Shown here: positions 22,164-30,827 of the stretch, in pieces
Layout of the letters: each line of letters begins with the position of its first letter
Numbering within the stretch: position 1 is the first letter of the stretch
From: JBBRHF01 sp038223055
Lineage (GTDB): Bacteria; Actinomycetota; Actinomycetes; JACCUZ01
Direction: 5' to 3'
Assembly (NCBI GenBank): GCA_038223055.1
Contig: JBBRHF010000012.1
Coordinates: 1-41,650 of the forward strand
Length of the DNA stretch: 41,650 nt
Program-made: the position numbers and the translations under genes
The notes under the pieces: model-generated
Told to the model about the DNA's origin: nothing
The model's database searches: none
The model's input: only the letters and a program-made list of their open reading frames with translations

Positions 22164-23141
22164 ATGGCAGAGGTTCTGGTTCTGGTCGACCACGTGGACG
22201 GCGAGGTCAAGAAGGTCACGCTGGAGTTGCTCACGTTGGCGCGACGGGTGGGTGAGCCGGGCGCCGTGCTGGTCGCGGAGGGCCTGGACGCGGCGGCGGT
22301 CGACGCGGCTGCCGTGCGGCTGGGCGAGTTCGGTGCGGCCCGGGTCTACGTCGTGTCCGGCGCGGAGCTCACCTCGCACCTGGTGGCCCCGGTGGCCGAG
22401 GCGCTCGCGCAGATCGTCGGGCAGGTCGCGCCGATGGCGGTGCTGGTCGCGGCCAACGAGGACGGCAAGGAGGTCGCGGGTCGCCTGGCGATCAAGATCG
22501 GGTCCGGGATCATCACCGACGCGACCGACGTGTCCGTGCACGGTGACGGGCTGGCCGCCGAGCAGCCGGTGTTCGGCGGCTCGACCGTCGTACGTTCCCA
22601 GGTCACCCACGGCACGCCGATCATCGCGATCCGGCCCAACTCGACGGCGCCCGAGGCCGCGCCGGGCGCGGGCGAGCAGGTCCCGGTGTCGGTCGTAGTG
22701 TCCGCAGCGGCCAGGGGTGCCCGGATCACCGAACGGGTGGTCGAGGAGAAGGGCGAGCGCCCCGAGCTGTCCGAGGCCGCGATCGTCGTGTCCGGCGGGC
22801 GAGGCGTTGGGTCTGGGGAGAACTTCTCGGTCATCGAGGCCCTCGCGGACTCTCTCGGCGCCGCGGTCGGCGCGTCGCGGGCCGCAACCGACGCCGGGTG
22901 GTACCCGCATCAGCACCAGGTCGGGCAGACCGGCAAGACGGTGTCCCCGCAGCTTTACGTCGCGGCCGGCATCTCCGGCGCGATCCAGCACCGGGCCGGC
23001 ATGCAGACCTCCAAGACGATCGTGGCGATCAACAAGGACCCGGAGGCTCCCATCTTCGAACTCGTCGACTTCGGCGTCGTCGGCGACCTGCACAAGGTCG
23101 TGCCCGCCCTGACCGCCGAGGTGGCCAAGCGCAAGGCCTGA
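22164..23141 (+). CDS. etfA: Electron transfer flavoprotein alpha subunit
   Basis: A 325-residue ETF alpha subunit, the FAD-binding partner of EtfB. The C-terminal FAD motif is clear: GQTGKTVSPQLYVAAGISG followed by AIQHRAGMQTSKTIVAINKD. ATG 22164 follows AGAAGGAC and gives the usual start MAEVLVLVDH; an upstream extension of 17 codons has no family match. The gene lies 101 bp behind etfB in the same orientation and is followed by cysteine desulfurase after 43 bp. Confidence 0.95.
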   Translation: MAEVLVLVDHVDGEVKKVTLELLTLARRVGEPGAVLVAEGLDAAAVDAAAVRLGEFGAARVYVVSGAELTSHLVAPVAEALAQIVGQVAPMAVLVAANEDGKEVAGRLAIKIGSGIITDATDVSVHGDGLAAEQPVFGGSTVVRSQVTHGTPIIAIRPNSTAPEAAPGAGEQVPVSVVVSAAARGARITERVVEEKGERPELSEAAIVVSGGRGVGSGENFSVIEALADSLGAAVGASRAATDAGWYPHQHQVGQTGKTVSPQLYVAAGISGAIQHRAGMQTSKTIVAINKDPEAPIFELVDFGVVGDLHKVVPALTAEVAKRKA

Positions 23142-23169
23142 GCGATGGGCGTCGGTAGACGCGCGTGGG

Positions 23170-23175
23170 TAGACT
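23170..23175 (+). promoter_or_regulatory. Possible -10 box before cysteine desulfurase
   Basis: TAGACT matches TANNNT and ends 9 nt before ATG 23185, leaving room only for a leader of 0-3 nt. No Shine-Dalgarno sequence is present. A related GTAGAC lies 14 bp further upstream. Confidence 0.4.
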
Positions 23176-23184
23176 CGGCGGGCT

Positions 23185-24411
23185 ATGACGGTGCCGACGA
23201 CGCGCGTGACCCTCCCGCGCGTGACCTACCTCGACCATGCGGCGACCACCCCCATGGTCCCGGAGGCCGTCGAGGCGATGTGTGCCCGGCTCGGGCAGGT
23301 CGGCAACCCGTCCTCGCTGCACACCACCGGCCGCCGGGCCCGCCGCATCGTCGAGGAGTCGCGCGAATCGCTTGCGCAGGCCCTGGGCGCCCGCCCGAGC
23401 GAGGTCGTGTTCACCGGTGGCGGGACCGAGGCCGACAACCTGGCGGTCAAGGGAATCTACTGGCGCCGCCGGGCGGAGTCCCCCGCGCGGCGGCGCATCC
23501 TTGCCAGCGCTGTCGAGCACCATGCCGTCATGGACTCGGTGCTGTGGCTGGCCGAGCACGAGGCGGCCCAGGTCGAGTGGCTGCCCGTGGACGGCGCCGG
23601 TCGGGTGAGCCCGGAGACGCTGCGCGCGGCGATCGACGCCGACCCCGACACGGTCGCGCTGGTCTCGGTGATGTGGGCCAACAACGAGGTCGGCACGGTC
23701 CAGCCCATCGTCGAGCTGGCCGAGATCGCCCACACCCACGGCGTCCCGATCCACTCTGACGCGGTGCAGGCCTTCGGCCAGCTCCCGGTGGATTTCGCCG
23801 CCAGCGGACTGGACGCCATGACCGTGACGGGGCACAAGATCGGCGGACCGCTCGGGGTGGGCGCGTTGCTCATACGACGCAGTCTCGCCGTCACGCCGGT
23901 GCAGCACGGCGGCGGGCAGGAGCGCGACATCCGCTCCGGCACGCTGGACACGCCCGCCATCGAGGGCTTCGCGACGGCGGCCGAGCTCGCCGTCAAGCGT
24001 CGGCCCGAGCGGGCCGAGCAGCTCGCGACGCTGCGCGACGACCTCGTCGACCGGATCCTCGCTGCCGTCCCCGATGCCGTCCTCAGCGGCGACCCGAACC
24101 TCGCCGGCGCCGGCCGGCTGCCCGGCAACGCCCACTTCTCCTTCCCCGGGTGCGAGGGTGACGCGCTGCTGCTGCTGCTCGACGCCCGCGGCATCGAGTG
24201 CTCGACCGGGTCGGCCTGCTCGGCGGGCGTGCCCCAGCCCAGCCACGTTCTGCTGGCGATGGGCGTCCCCGAGAGCCTCGCCCGGGGATCGCTGCGATTC
24301 TCCTTCGGCCACACCTCGTGCGCGCAGGACGTCGAGGCGGTCGCCGCGGTCATCGGCCCGGTCGTGGAGCGGGCCCGCCGCGCCGGCCAGTCCAGCAGCC
24401 TCCGCCGGTGA
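23185..24411 (+). CDS. Cysteine desulfurase (IscS/NifS family)
   Basis: A 408-residue PLP enzyme that removes sulfur from cysteine as a protein persulfide. The start region YLDHAATTP, the PLP lysine Lys218 in TVTGHKIGGPLG, and the loop cysteine Cys345 in STGSACSAG are visible. Its 3' end overlaps mnmA by four bases (GTGA), so the likely main job is to feed sulfur into tRNA 2-thiouridine. The start ATG gives 13 residues before the conserved block; an internal GTG at 23221 is possible. Housekeeping Fe-S assembly by another enzyme elsewhere is likely in actinomycetes, but that is outside the window. Confidence 0.93.
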   Translation: MTVPTTRVTLPRVTYLDHAATTPMVPEAVEAMCARLGQVGNPSSLHTTGRRARRIVEESRESLAQALGARPSEVVFTGGGTEADNLAVKGIYWRRRAESPARRRILASAVEHHAVMDSVLWLAEHEAAQVEWLPVDGAGRVSPETLRAAIDADPDTVALVSVMWANNEVGTVQPIVELAEIAHTHGVPIHSDAVQAFGQLPVDFAASGLDAMTVTGHKIGGPLGVGALLIRRSLAVTPVQHGGGQERDIRSGTLDTPAIEGFATAAELAVKRRPERAEQLATLRDDLVDRILAAVPDAVLSGDPNLAGAGRLPGNAHFSFPGCEGDALLLLLDARGIECSTGSACSAGVPQPSHVLLAMGVPESLARGSLRFSFGHTSCAQDVEAVAAVIGPVVERARRAGQSSSLRR

Positions 24412-25493
24412 GGGTGCTGGCCGCCATGTCCGGCGGCGTCGACTCCGCCGTCGCCGCCGCGCGGGCCGTCGAGCGCGGGCACGACGTCACCGGTGTGCAC
24501 CTCGCTCTCTCGCGTAACCCCCAGTCGTTCCGCAGCGGCGCCCGCGGCTGCTGCACGCTCGAGGACGCCCGCGACGCCCGCCGCGCCGCCGACGTGATCG
24601 GCATCCCGTTCTATGTGTGGGACCTCGCCGAGCGCTTCGCCGAGGACGTGGTGGACGACTTCGTCGCCGAGTACGCCGCCGGCCGCACGCCCAACCCCTG
24701 CCTGCGCTGCAACGAGAAGATCAAGTTTGCGGCCGTGCTGGACAAGGCCGTCGCGCTGGAGTTCGACGCGGTCTGCACCGGCCACTACGCCCGCGTCGTG
24801 GACGGTGCCCTGCACCGGGCCGCGGACCCGGCCCAGGACCAGTCCTACGTCCTGGGCGTGCTCACCGCGGCCCAGCTGTCCCGCGCCATGTTTCCCCTCG
24901 GCGGCACCGCCAAGCCCGACGTGCGTCGTGAGGCCGCGGCGCGAGGCCTGGCGGTCGCGGCCAAGCCGGACAGCCATGACGTTTGCTTCATCGCCGACGG
25001 CGACACCAAGGGCTTCCTGACGCGGCGGCTCGGTGCGACACCCGGTGCCATCGTGGACCCCGAGGGGGTGACGATCGGGGCGCACGACGGCGCCTATGCC
25101 TACACCGTGGGGCAGCGCCGCGGCTTGCGGATCGGGGCGCCCGCCGCCGACGGGCGCCCGCGCTATGTCCTCGACATATCGCCGGTCACCAACACCGTCA
25201 CCGTCGGCCCGGCCGAGCGACTCGACGTCGTGGCTGTGGAGGGGGTCCGGCCGCGCTGGTGCGGTCCCGCGCCCGAGGGTCCGGTCGAGTGCCTGGCCCA
25301 GGTGCGCGCGCACGGGGAGACCGTGCCGGCCGTCGCGGAACTGGTCGACGACACCCTCCGGGTGGCCCTGCGCCGGCCGATCCGCGGGGTGGCCCCGGGG
25401 CAGGCCGTCGTGCTCTACGACGGCACCCGGGTGATCGGCTCGGCCACCATCTCGGCCACGGTCTCGGCGGCCTCTGGGGCGGGAGCCGCATAG
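24408..25493 (+). CDS. mnmA: tRNA-specific 2-thiouridylase
   Basis: A 361-residue ATP pyrophosphatase that thiolates U34 of tRNA-Lys, -Glu and -Gln. The PP-loop is SGGVDS (8-13). The catalytic cysteine pair is Cys98 in NPCLRCN and Cys193 in DSHDVCFI. GTG 24408 overlaps the desulfurase stop TGA (24409-24411), so the sulfur donor and user are translationally coupled. The C-terminal beta-barrel RNA-binding part is present. The stop TAG at 25491-25493 is followed at once by a possible promoter for the next gene. Confidence 0.95.
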   Translation: MRVLAAMSGGVDSAVAAARAVERGHDVTGVHLALSRNPQSFRSGARGCCTLEDARDARRAADVIGIPFYVWDLAERFAEDVVDDFVAEYAAGRTPNPCLRCNEKIKFAAVLDKAVALEFDAVCTGHYARVVDGALHRAADPAQDQSYVLGVLTAAQLSRAMFPLGGTAKPDVRREAAARGLAVAAKPDSHDVCFIADGDTKGFLTRRLGATPGAIVDPEGVTIGAHDGAYAYTVGQRRGLRIGAPAADGRPRYVLDISPVTNTVTVGPAERLDVVAVEGVRPRWCGPAPEGPVECLAQVRAHGETVPAVAELVDDTLRVALRRPIRGVAPGQAVVLYDGTRVIGSATISATVSAASGAGAA

Positions 25494-25494
25494 C

Positions 25495-25500
25495 TAGAGT
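25495..25500 (+). promoter_or_regulatory. Putative -10 box of a leaderless transcript
   Basis: TAGAGT ends 7 nt before GTG 25508, the same distance as at glgE and glgP. It starts 2 nt after the mnmA stop. No ribosome binding site lies in the gap, so the downstream gene, and perhaps ligA, may have their own leaderless promoter. Confidence 0.5.
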
Positions 25501-25507
25501 CACCGAT

Positions 25508-26524
25508 GTGCCTCCCGTGGACTTTCCCCTGACCGTGCAGCCGGGTTCCGCGTCCGGGGTCGGCTCGATGCCCGGCACCGGGGCCCGCGAGGCCGCGGCG
25601 ACCGTGCTGGGCGAGTTGCCTGCCCTGCCCCACCTCGTGGAGCTGCCCGGCCGCGGGCCGGGCGCCGACATGATCGGCCGGGCCGGCGCGCTGCTGGTCG
25701 ATCTCCATGTCGACCTGCAGCCCTCCGGCTGGCGGCTGGTCGACCGGGCCGGCGCCGACGAGCGCCGCGGCACGTCGTACCTCTCCGAGGATCTGGACGC
25801 GCTGGAGGAGGCGGCCGAGGGCTACGCCGGGCCGCTGAAGGTCCAGGTCGCCGGGCCGTGGACCCTGGCCGCCGCGCTGCAGCTGCCTCGTGGCGAGCCG
25901 GTGCTGTCCGACCCCGGCGCGCGCCGTGACGTGGCCACCTCCCTGACCGAGGCGATCGGCGTCCAGGTGCATCAGCTGCGACGCCGGGTGCCGGGTGCGG
26001 CCGTCGTCGTACAGCTCGATGAGCCCTCCCTGGCCCGCGTGTTGGCCGGTCACGTGCGGACGATGTCGGGGTTGAGCGTCGTCGCGGCGGTGGCCGAGGC
26101 CGAGGCAGAGCAGGTGTTGAGCGCACTGGTCGAGACCGTCGGAGCGACCGTGGTCGTGCACTGCTGCGCAGCCCGGCCGCCGATCGCCCTGCTGCATCGA
26201 GCCGGGGTCGCCGGGCTGTCGCTGGACTTCGCGCTGCTCGACCCGCACGACGACGACGCGCTCGGGGAGGCGCTGGAGGCCGGTCTGGGGCTGCTCGCCG
26301 GGCTGGTGCCGACGACCGGAGCGGGCCTGTCGGACCCCGCGACTACGGTCGGGCCCGTACGCCGACTGTGGCAGCGACTCGGTCTGGCGCCGGAAGAGCT
26401 CGCCGAGCGGGTCGTCGTGACCCCCGCCTGCGGGCTTGCCGCCGCCAGCCCCGACTATGCCCGCAGGGCGTTGCGGCTGTGCCGGGCTTCGGCGCAGCTG
26501 CTTCTCGAGGACCCGGAGGGCTAG
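25508..26524 (+). CDS. Short MetE-core protein (B12-independent methionine synthase-like)
   Basis: A 338-residue protein resembling only the C-terminal catalytic barrel of MetE, of the UROD/MetE superfamily. Features include GSMPGTGAREAA near the start, QLDEPSLARVL in the middle, and zinc-ligand candidates in VVHCCA and TPACGLA. The folate-binding N-terminal barrel of full-length MetE (about 750 residues) is absent, so the methyl donor is unknown; methylated corrinoid protein is used by some core-MetE families. GTG 25508 is supported by the TAGAGT box. It ends directly at the ligA start. Such genes lie between mnmA and ligA in other actinomycetes as far as I recall. Function is inferred from fold only. 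Confidence 0.8.
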   Translation: MPPVDFPLTVQPGSASGVGSMPGTGAREAAATVLGELPALPHLVELPGRGPGADMIGRAGALLVDLHVDLQPSGWRLVDRAGADERRGTSYLSEDLDALEEAAEGYAGPLKVQVAGPWTLAAALQLPRGEPVLSDPGARRDVATSLTEAIGVQVHQLRRRVPGAAVVVQLDEPSLARVLAGHVRTMSGLSVVAAVAEAEAEQVLSALVETVGATVVVHCCAARPPIALLHRAGVAGLSLDFALLDPHDDDALGEALEAGLGLLAGLVPTTGAGLSDPATTVGPVRRLWQRLGLAPEELAERVVVTPACGLAAASPDYARRALRLCRASAQLLLEDPEG

Positions 26525-28651
26525 GTGGCAGGGCGATCCGCAGCGGCGACGGGTGGCCACAGGGGGGCGGTAGACCCGGCGGCGAGACATCGGCATGCCG
26601 AGCTGATGGAGCAGCTCGACCGCCACCGGTTCGACTACTTCGTGCGCGACTCGCCCTCGGTCAGCGACGGGGACTACGACGCGATGATGCGCGAGCTAGA
26701 GCAGATCGAGACCGCGCACCCCGACCTGCGCACCGCCGACTCCCCGACACAGACCGTGGGGGGCACCTACTCCACCGACTTCGCGTCCGCCGACCATGTC
26801 GAGCGGATGATGAGCCTGGACAACGCGTTCTCCACCGACGAGCTGCGGGCGTGGGCCGAGCGGGTCGAGCGAGACTCCGGGGGAGCGGCGGTTCACTACC
26901 TGTGCGAGCTCAAGGTCGACGGCCTGGCTATCAACCTGCTCTATGACGACGGCGTGCTGGTCCGGGCACTCACCCGCGGCAACGGCGTCACCGGGGAGGA
27001 CGTCACCCTCAACGTCCGCACCGTGTCCGGTGTCCCCCGCCGGCTCGCCGGGGCGACCGGCTCGCCGCCGCGCCGCCTCGAGGTCCGTGGCGAGGTGTTC
27101 TTCCCCGTCGCCGCGTTCGCCGAGCTCAACGCCCGGCTGGTCGAGTCGGGCAAGGCGCCGTTCGCCAACCCGCGCAACGCGGCGGCCGGCTCGCTGCGGC
27201 AGAAGGACCCCCGGGTCACGGCGTCCCGGCCGCTGCGCATGGTCGTGCACGGCGTGGGCGCCCGCGAGGGCTTCGACCCGGACCTGCAGTCCGCGGCCTA
27301 CGACGTTCTGGGTGCATGGGGGCTGCCGGTGAGCGACCGGGTCAGGGTGTGCGACGACCTCGTCGGCGTCGAGGCCTACATCGCCCACTACGGCGAGCAT
27401 CGCCACGACGTCGAGCACGAGATCGACGGGGTCGTGGTCAAGGTGGACGAGGTGTCCGTCCAGCGCCGCCTCGGCTCGACCTCGCGGGCCCCGCGATGGG
27501 CCATCGCCGTCAAATACCCGCCAGAGGAGGTCACCACCAGGCTCATCGACATCCGGGTCAGCGTGGGGCGCACGGGCAGGGTCACCCCGTTCGGGTTCAT
27601 GGAGCCCGTCGTGGTCAGCGGGTCCACGGTCGCGCTGGCCACCCTGCACAACGCCTCGGAGGTCCGGCGCAAGGGCGTGCTCATCGGCGACACCGTCGTG
27701 CTGCGCAAGGCCGGCGACGTGATCCCCGAGATCGTGGGTCCGGTCGTCGACCTGCGCGACGGCACCGAACGCGAGTTCGTGATGCCCACCACCTGCCCGG
27801 AGTGCGGCACCGCGCTGCGGCCGGAGAAGGAGGGTGACGCCGACATCCGCTGCCCCAACAACCAGTTCTGCCCGGCGCAGCTGCGAGAGCGGGTGTTCCA
27901 TGTCGCGGGCCGGGGGGCCTTCGACATCGACGTGCTGGGCTACGAAGCGGCGATCGCGCTGCTCAAGGCGGGCGCCATCACCGACGAGGGCGACATCTTC
28001 TCCCTCGACGAGGCCAAGCTGCTGACGGTCGAGCTGTTCTGCCGCAAGGACGGCGGCCTCACGGCCAACGCCGGCAAGCTGCTCGAGGCCATCGAGACGG
28101 CCAAGACCCGGCCGCTCTGGCGGGTTCTCGTGGCCCTGTCGATCCGGCACGTGGGGCCGACGGCCGCGCAGGCGCTGGCTCGGGCCTTCCGCGACATCGA
28201 CCGGGTCGAGGCCGCCGGGGCCGAGGAGCTCGCGGCCGTCGACGGCGTCGGCCCGGTCATCGGTCAGGCCGTGCACGACTGGTTCGAAGTGGACTGGCAT
28301 CGCGACATCGTCGCGCGCTGGCGCGCCGCTTGCGTGATGCTGGCCGAGACGGGTGAGGACGAGGGGCCGCGGCTGCTCGAGGGGCTCAGCGTCGTGGTCA
28401 CCGGGTCCCTCGAGTCGTTCTCCCGCGACCAGGCGACCGCGTCGCTGCAGGCTCGGGGGGCCAGGGCCGCGGGCTCGGTGTCGAAGAAGACCGACTTCGT
28501 GGTCGTGGGCGACAGCCCGGGCACCAAGCTGGACAAGGCCGTGGCGCTGGGCCGGCCGGTGCTTGACGAGGCCGGGTTCCGGGTGCTGCTCGACCAGGGT
28601 CCCGACGCCGCGCGGGCGCTGGTCCAGCGGAGCCAGCCGGAGGAGCCCTAG
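26525..28651 (+). CDS. ligA: NAD-dependent DNA ligase
   Basis: A 708-residue LigA that seals nicks in replication and repair using NAD. The adenylated lysine is Lys130 in CELKVDGLAINL. The Ia domain is at the front, followed by the adenylation domain, OB fold, a Cys4 zinc finger (CPECGT and CPNNQFCPAQ), helix-hairpin-helix repeats and a C-terminal BRCT domain (LLEGLSVVVTGSLESFS). The start GTG immediately follows the stop of the upstream gene, with GGAGGG at 26515-26520. It precedes gatC by 63 bp. Length and domain order are complete. Confidence 0.96.
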   Translation: MAGRSAAATGGHRGAVDPAARHRHAELMEQLDRHRFDYFVRDSPSVSDGDYDAMMRELEQIETAHPDLRTADSPTQTVGGTYSTDFASADHVERMMSLDNAFSTDELRAWAERVERDSGGAAVHYLCELKVDGLAINLLYDDGVLVRALTRGNGVTGEDVTLNVRTVSGVPRRLAGATGSPPRRLEVRGEVFFPVAAFAELNARLVESGKAPFANPRNAAAGSLRQKDPRVTASRPLRMVVHGVGAREGFDPDLQSAAYDVLGAWGLPVSDRVRVCDDLVGVEAYIAHYGEHRHDVEHEIDGVVVKVDEVSVQRRLGSTSRAPRWAIAVKYPPEEVTTRLIDIRVSVGRTGRVTPFGFMEPVVVSGSTVALATLHNASEVRRKGVLIGDTVVLRKAGDVIPEIVGPVVDLRDGTEREFVMPTTCPECGTALRPEKEGDADIRCPNNQFCPAQLRERVFHVAGRGAFDIDVLGYEAAIALLKAGAITDEGDIFSLDEAKLLTVELFCRKDGGLTANAGKLLEAIETAKTRPLWRVLVALSIRHVGPTAAQALARAFRDIDRVEAAGAEELAAVDGVGPVIGQAVHDWFEVDWHRDIVARWRAACVMLAETGEDEGPRLLEGLSVVVTGSLESFSRDQATASLQARGARAAGSVSKKTDFVVVGDSPGTKLDKAVALGRPVLDEAGFRVLLDQGPDAARALVQRSQPEEP

Positions 28652-28654
28652 GAT
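28649..28654 (+). promoter_or_regulatory. Possible -10 box for the gatCAB operon
   Basis: TAGGAT overlaps the ligA stop TAG and would start a leader of about 54 nt before gatC. GAGGAGG lies 12 nt before the gatC ATG. No clear -35 hexamer was found, so the call is weak. Confidence 0.25.
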
Positions 28655-28714
28655 GGTCGAGTTCCGGGACCGTACGCCGATGCCCCCGACGCAGCCGAGG
28701 AGGGCACCGCCCGC

Positions 28715-29080
28715 ATGAGCAGCCCCGAACCCGTCGACAGCGCAGCACCCGCCGACCGCGCAGCACCCGCCGACCGCGCGACACGGGCGATCGGCCGCGA
28801 CGAGGTGGCGCACCTGGCCCGCCTCGCCCGCCTGGCCCTCACCGAAGACGAGCTCGACCGGTTCGGCGGCCAGCTCGACGTCATCCTGTCGGCCGTCTCG
28901 CGCATCGGCGACCTCGACACCGCCGACGTGCCGCCGACCAGCCACTCGGTCCCGCTGACCAACGTCACCCGCGAGGACGTGGTCACCCCGAGCCTCGGTG
29001 CCGACGCCGTGCTCGCCGGCGCTCCTGCTGCCGAGGGCGGCCGGTTCCGGGTGCCCCGCATCCTGGACGAGGACTCGTGA
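28715..29080 (+). CDS. gatC: Glutamyl/aspartyl-tRNA amidotransferase subunit C
   Basis: A 121-residue small subunit of GatCAB, which converts Glu-tRNA-Gln and Asp-tRNA-Asn to the amidated forms. The conserved helix region EVAHLARLARLALTEDEL is present, followed by the DVILSAVSRIGDLDTADV block. The N-terminal 25 residues are low complexity and contain a duplicated AAPADR unit (18 bp at 28741-28776). It overlaps gatA by four bases (GTGA). Confidence 0.93.
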   Translation: MSSPEPVDSAAPADRAAPADRATRAIGRDEVAHLARLARLALTEDELDRFGGQLDVILSAVSRIGDLDTADVPPTSHSVPLTNVTREDVVTPSLGADAVLAGAPAAEGGRFRVPRILDEDS

Positions 29081-30633
29081 CGACTCGACGCGGGACGACC
29101 CCGGGCGACGGCCACACCCCAGGCAGCGAGGCCCCTTCGGGCAGCGACCTCACCCGCCGTACGGCGGCAGAGCTCGCCGGTCTGGTCGCCACCGGTGACG
29201 TGAGCGCGGTCGAGGTGACCCGCGCCCACCTGGAACGGATCGCCGAGGTCGACGAGCGGGTGCACGCCTTCCTGCACGTCGACACCGACGGCGCCCTCGC
29301 GGCGGCCTCGGAGGTCGACCGCCGTCGAGCCGCCGGCGACCCGCTCGGGCCGCTGGCCGGCGTCCCGCTGGCCCTCAAGGACGTCATCACCACCCGCGGC
29401 ATCCCCACGACGTGCGGCTCCCGGATGCTGGCGGGCTGGCGTCCGCCTTACGACGCCACGGTCACCCGCCGGCTGCGCGAGGCCGGCCTCGTGATCCTCG
29501 GCAAGACCAACATGGACGAGTTCGCGATGGGGTCCTCGACCGAGCACTCGGCCTTCGGCCCGACCCACAACCCGTGGGACCTCTCCCGCATCCCCGGCGG
29601 CTCCGGCGGCGGGTCGGCCGCGGCCGTCGCCTCGTTCGAGGCCCCGATCGCGGTGGGCACCGACACCGGCGGCTCGATCCGCCAGCCCGCCGCGGTCACC
29701 GGCACCGTCGGCGTGAAGCCCACCTACGGCGGGGTCTCCCGCTACGGCCTGGTGGCGCTCGCGTCCTCGCTGGACCAGGCCGGCCCGTGCGCGCGCACCG
29801 TGCTCGACGCCGCGCTGCTGCACGAGACGATCGCCGGTCACGACCCGCGCGACTCGACCTCCATCGACGCCCCGGTGCCCTCGGTGGTCGCGGCGGCCCG
29901 GGCCGGCGATGTCGGCGGCCTGCGGATCGGGGTCGTCAAACAACTGGCTGGCGAGGGATATCAGCCGGGCGTGCGGCAGCGGTTCGCGGAGGCGGTGACG
30001 CTGCTGGAGCAGCTCGGTGCGGCCGTCGTCGAGGTCGACTGCCCCGCCTTCGACTATGCGCTGCCGGCCTACTACCTCATCCTGCCGAGCGAGTGCTCGA
30101 GCAACCTGGCGCGCTTCGACGCGATGCGCTACGGCCTGCGGGTCGGCGACGACGGCACCCGCAGCGCCGAGGAGGTGATGGCCCTGACCAGGGCCGCCGG
30201 CTTCGGCGCCGAGGCCAAGCGCCGGATCATGCTCGGCACCTACGCGCTGTCCAGCGGCTACTACGACGCCTACTACGGGCAGGCCCAGAAGGTCCGCACC
30301 CTGATCGTGCGCGACTTCGCGGCGGCGTTCGAGCGGGTCGACGTGCTGATCTCGCCGACGACACCGACGACGGCGTTCCGCCTCGGCGAGCGCGTCGATG
30401 ACCCGCTGTCGATGTATCTCGCCGACCTGTGCACAATCCCGTCCAACCTCGCCGGCAACGCCTCGATGTCGCTGCCGTGCGGTCTCTCGCCCGAGGATGG
30501 GCTGCCGGTGGGACTGCAGGTGATCGCGCCACCGATGGCCGATGACCGGCTCTACCGGCTGGGCGCTGCTGTGGAGGCGGCGCTGCGGGACCAGTGGGGA
30601 CATCTATTGATCGAGGAGGCGCCTGCCCTGTGA
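29077..30633 (+). CDS. gatA: Glutamyl/aspartyl-tRNA amidotransferase subunit A
   Basis: A 518-residue amidase-signature protein that releases ammonia from glutamine for tRNA amidation. The catalytic triad is visible: Lys101 in LALKDVITT, Ser176 in PGGSGGGSAAAV, and Ser200 in DTGGSIRQPAA. GTG 29077 overlaps the gatC stop. The first 25 residues are unlike other GatA proteins and are Gly/Ser/Thr rich, so translation might instead start further in; GTGA coupling favours 29077. The gene overlaps a small membrane-protein gene by GTGA, which precedes gatB. Confidence 0.96.
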   Translation: MTTRRGTTPGDGHTPGSEAPSGSDLTRRTAAELAGLVATGDVSAVEVTRAHLERIAEVDERVHAFLHVDTDGALAAASEVDRRRAAGDPLGPLAGVPLALKDVITTRGIPTTCGSRMLAGWRPPYDATVTRRLREAGLVILGKTNMDEFAMGSSTEHSAFGPTHNPWDLSRIPGGSGGGSAAAVASFEAPIAVGTDTGGSIRQPAAVTGTVGVKPTYGGVSRYGLVALASSLDQAGPCARTVLDAALLHETIAGHDPRDSTSIDAPVPSVVAAARAGDVGGLRIGVVKQLAGEGYQPGVRQRFAEAVTLLEQLGAAVVEVDCPAFDYALPAYYLILPSECSSNLARFDAMRYGLRVGDDGTRSAEEVMALTRAAGFGAEAKRRIMLGTYALSSGYYDAYYGQAQKVRTLIVRDFAAAFERVDVLISPTTPTTAFRLGERVDDPLSMYLADLCTIPSNLAGNASMSLPCGLSPEDGLPVGLQVIAPPMADDRLYRLGAAVEAALRDQWGHLLIEEAPAL

Positions 30634-30827
30634 ACCCGAAGACGTTGAAGACGCTGCTGGGCATTGTGGGCACGGTGTTCTCCTGCCGCACCGCGCTGCG
30701 CCGGGCCCGCCAGGCCCGATCCGACGACGACCGGCTTGAGCTGCTCGACGCAGCGCTCAACGTCGCCGTCGTGGTGACGGGGACGCTGGTGATCGTGCGG
30801 CGCCTGCGGGAGGGCAAGGCGGCGTGA
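30630..30827 (+). CDS. Small single-pass membrane protein between gatA and gatB
   Basis: A 65-residue protein starting at GTG 30630, which overlaps the gatA stop; its own stop overlaps the gatB start. The sequence has a basic segment (RTALRRARQARSDDDR) and a hydrophobic stretch ALNVAVVVTGTLVIV, about residues 42-56, followed by positive residues. The N-terminal TLLGIVGTVF part may be a second short helix. In Streptomyces a small hypothetical gene lies at the same place, as recalled. No function is known. Double GTGA coupling and normal base composition argue that it is a real gene. Confidence 0.75.
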   Translation: MNPKTLKTLLGIVGTVFSCRTALRRARQARSDDDRLELLDAALNVAVVVTGTLVIVRRLREGKAA

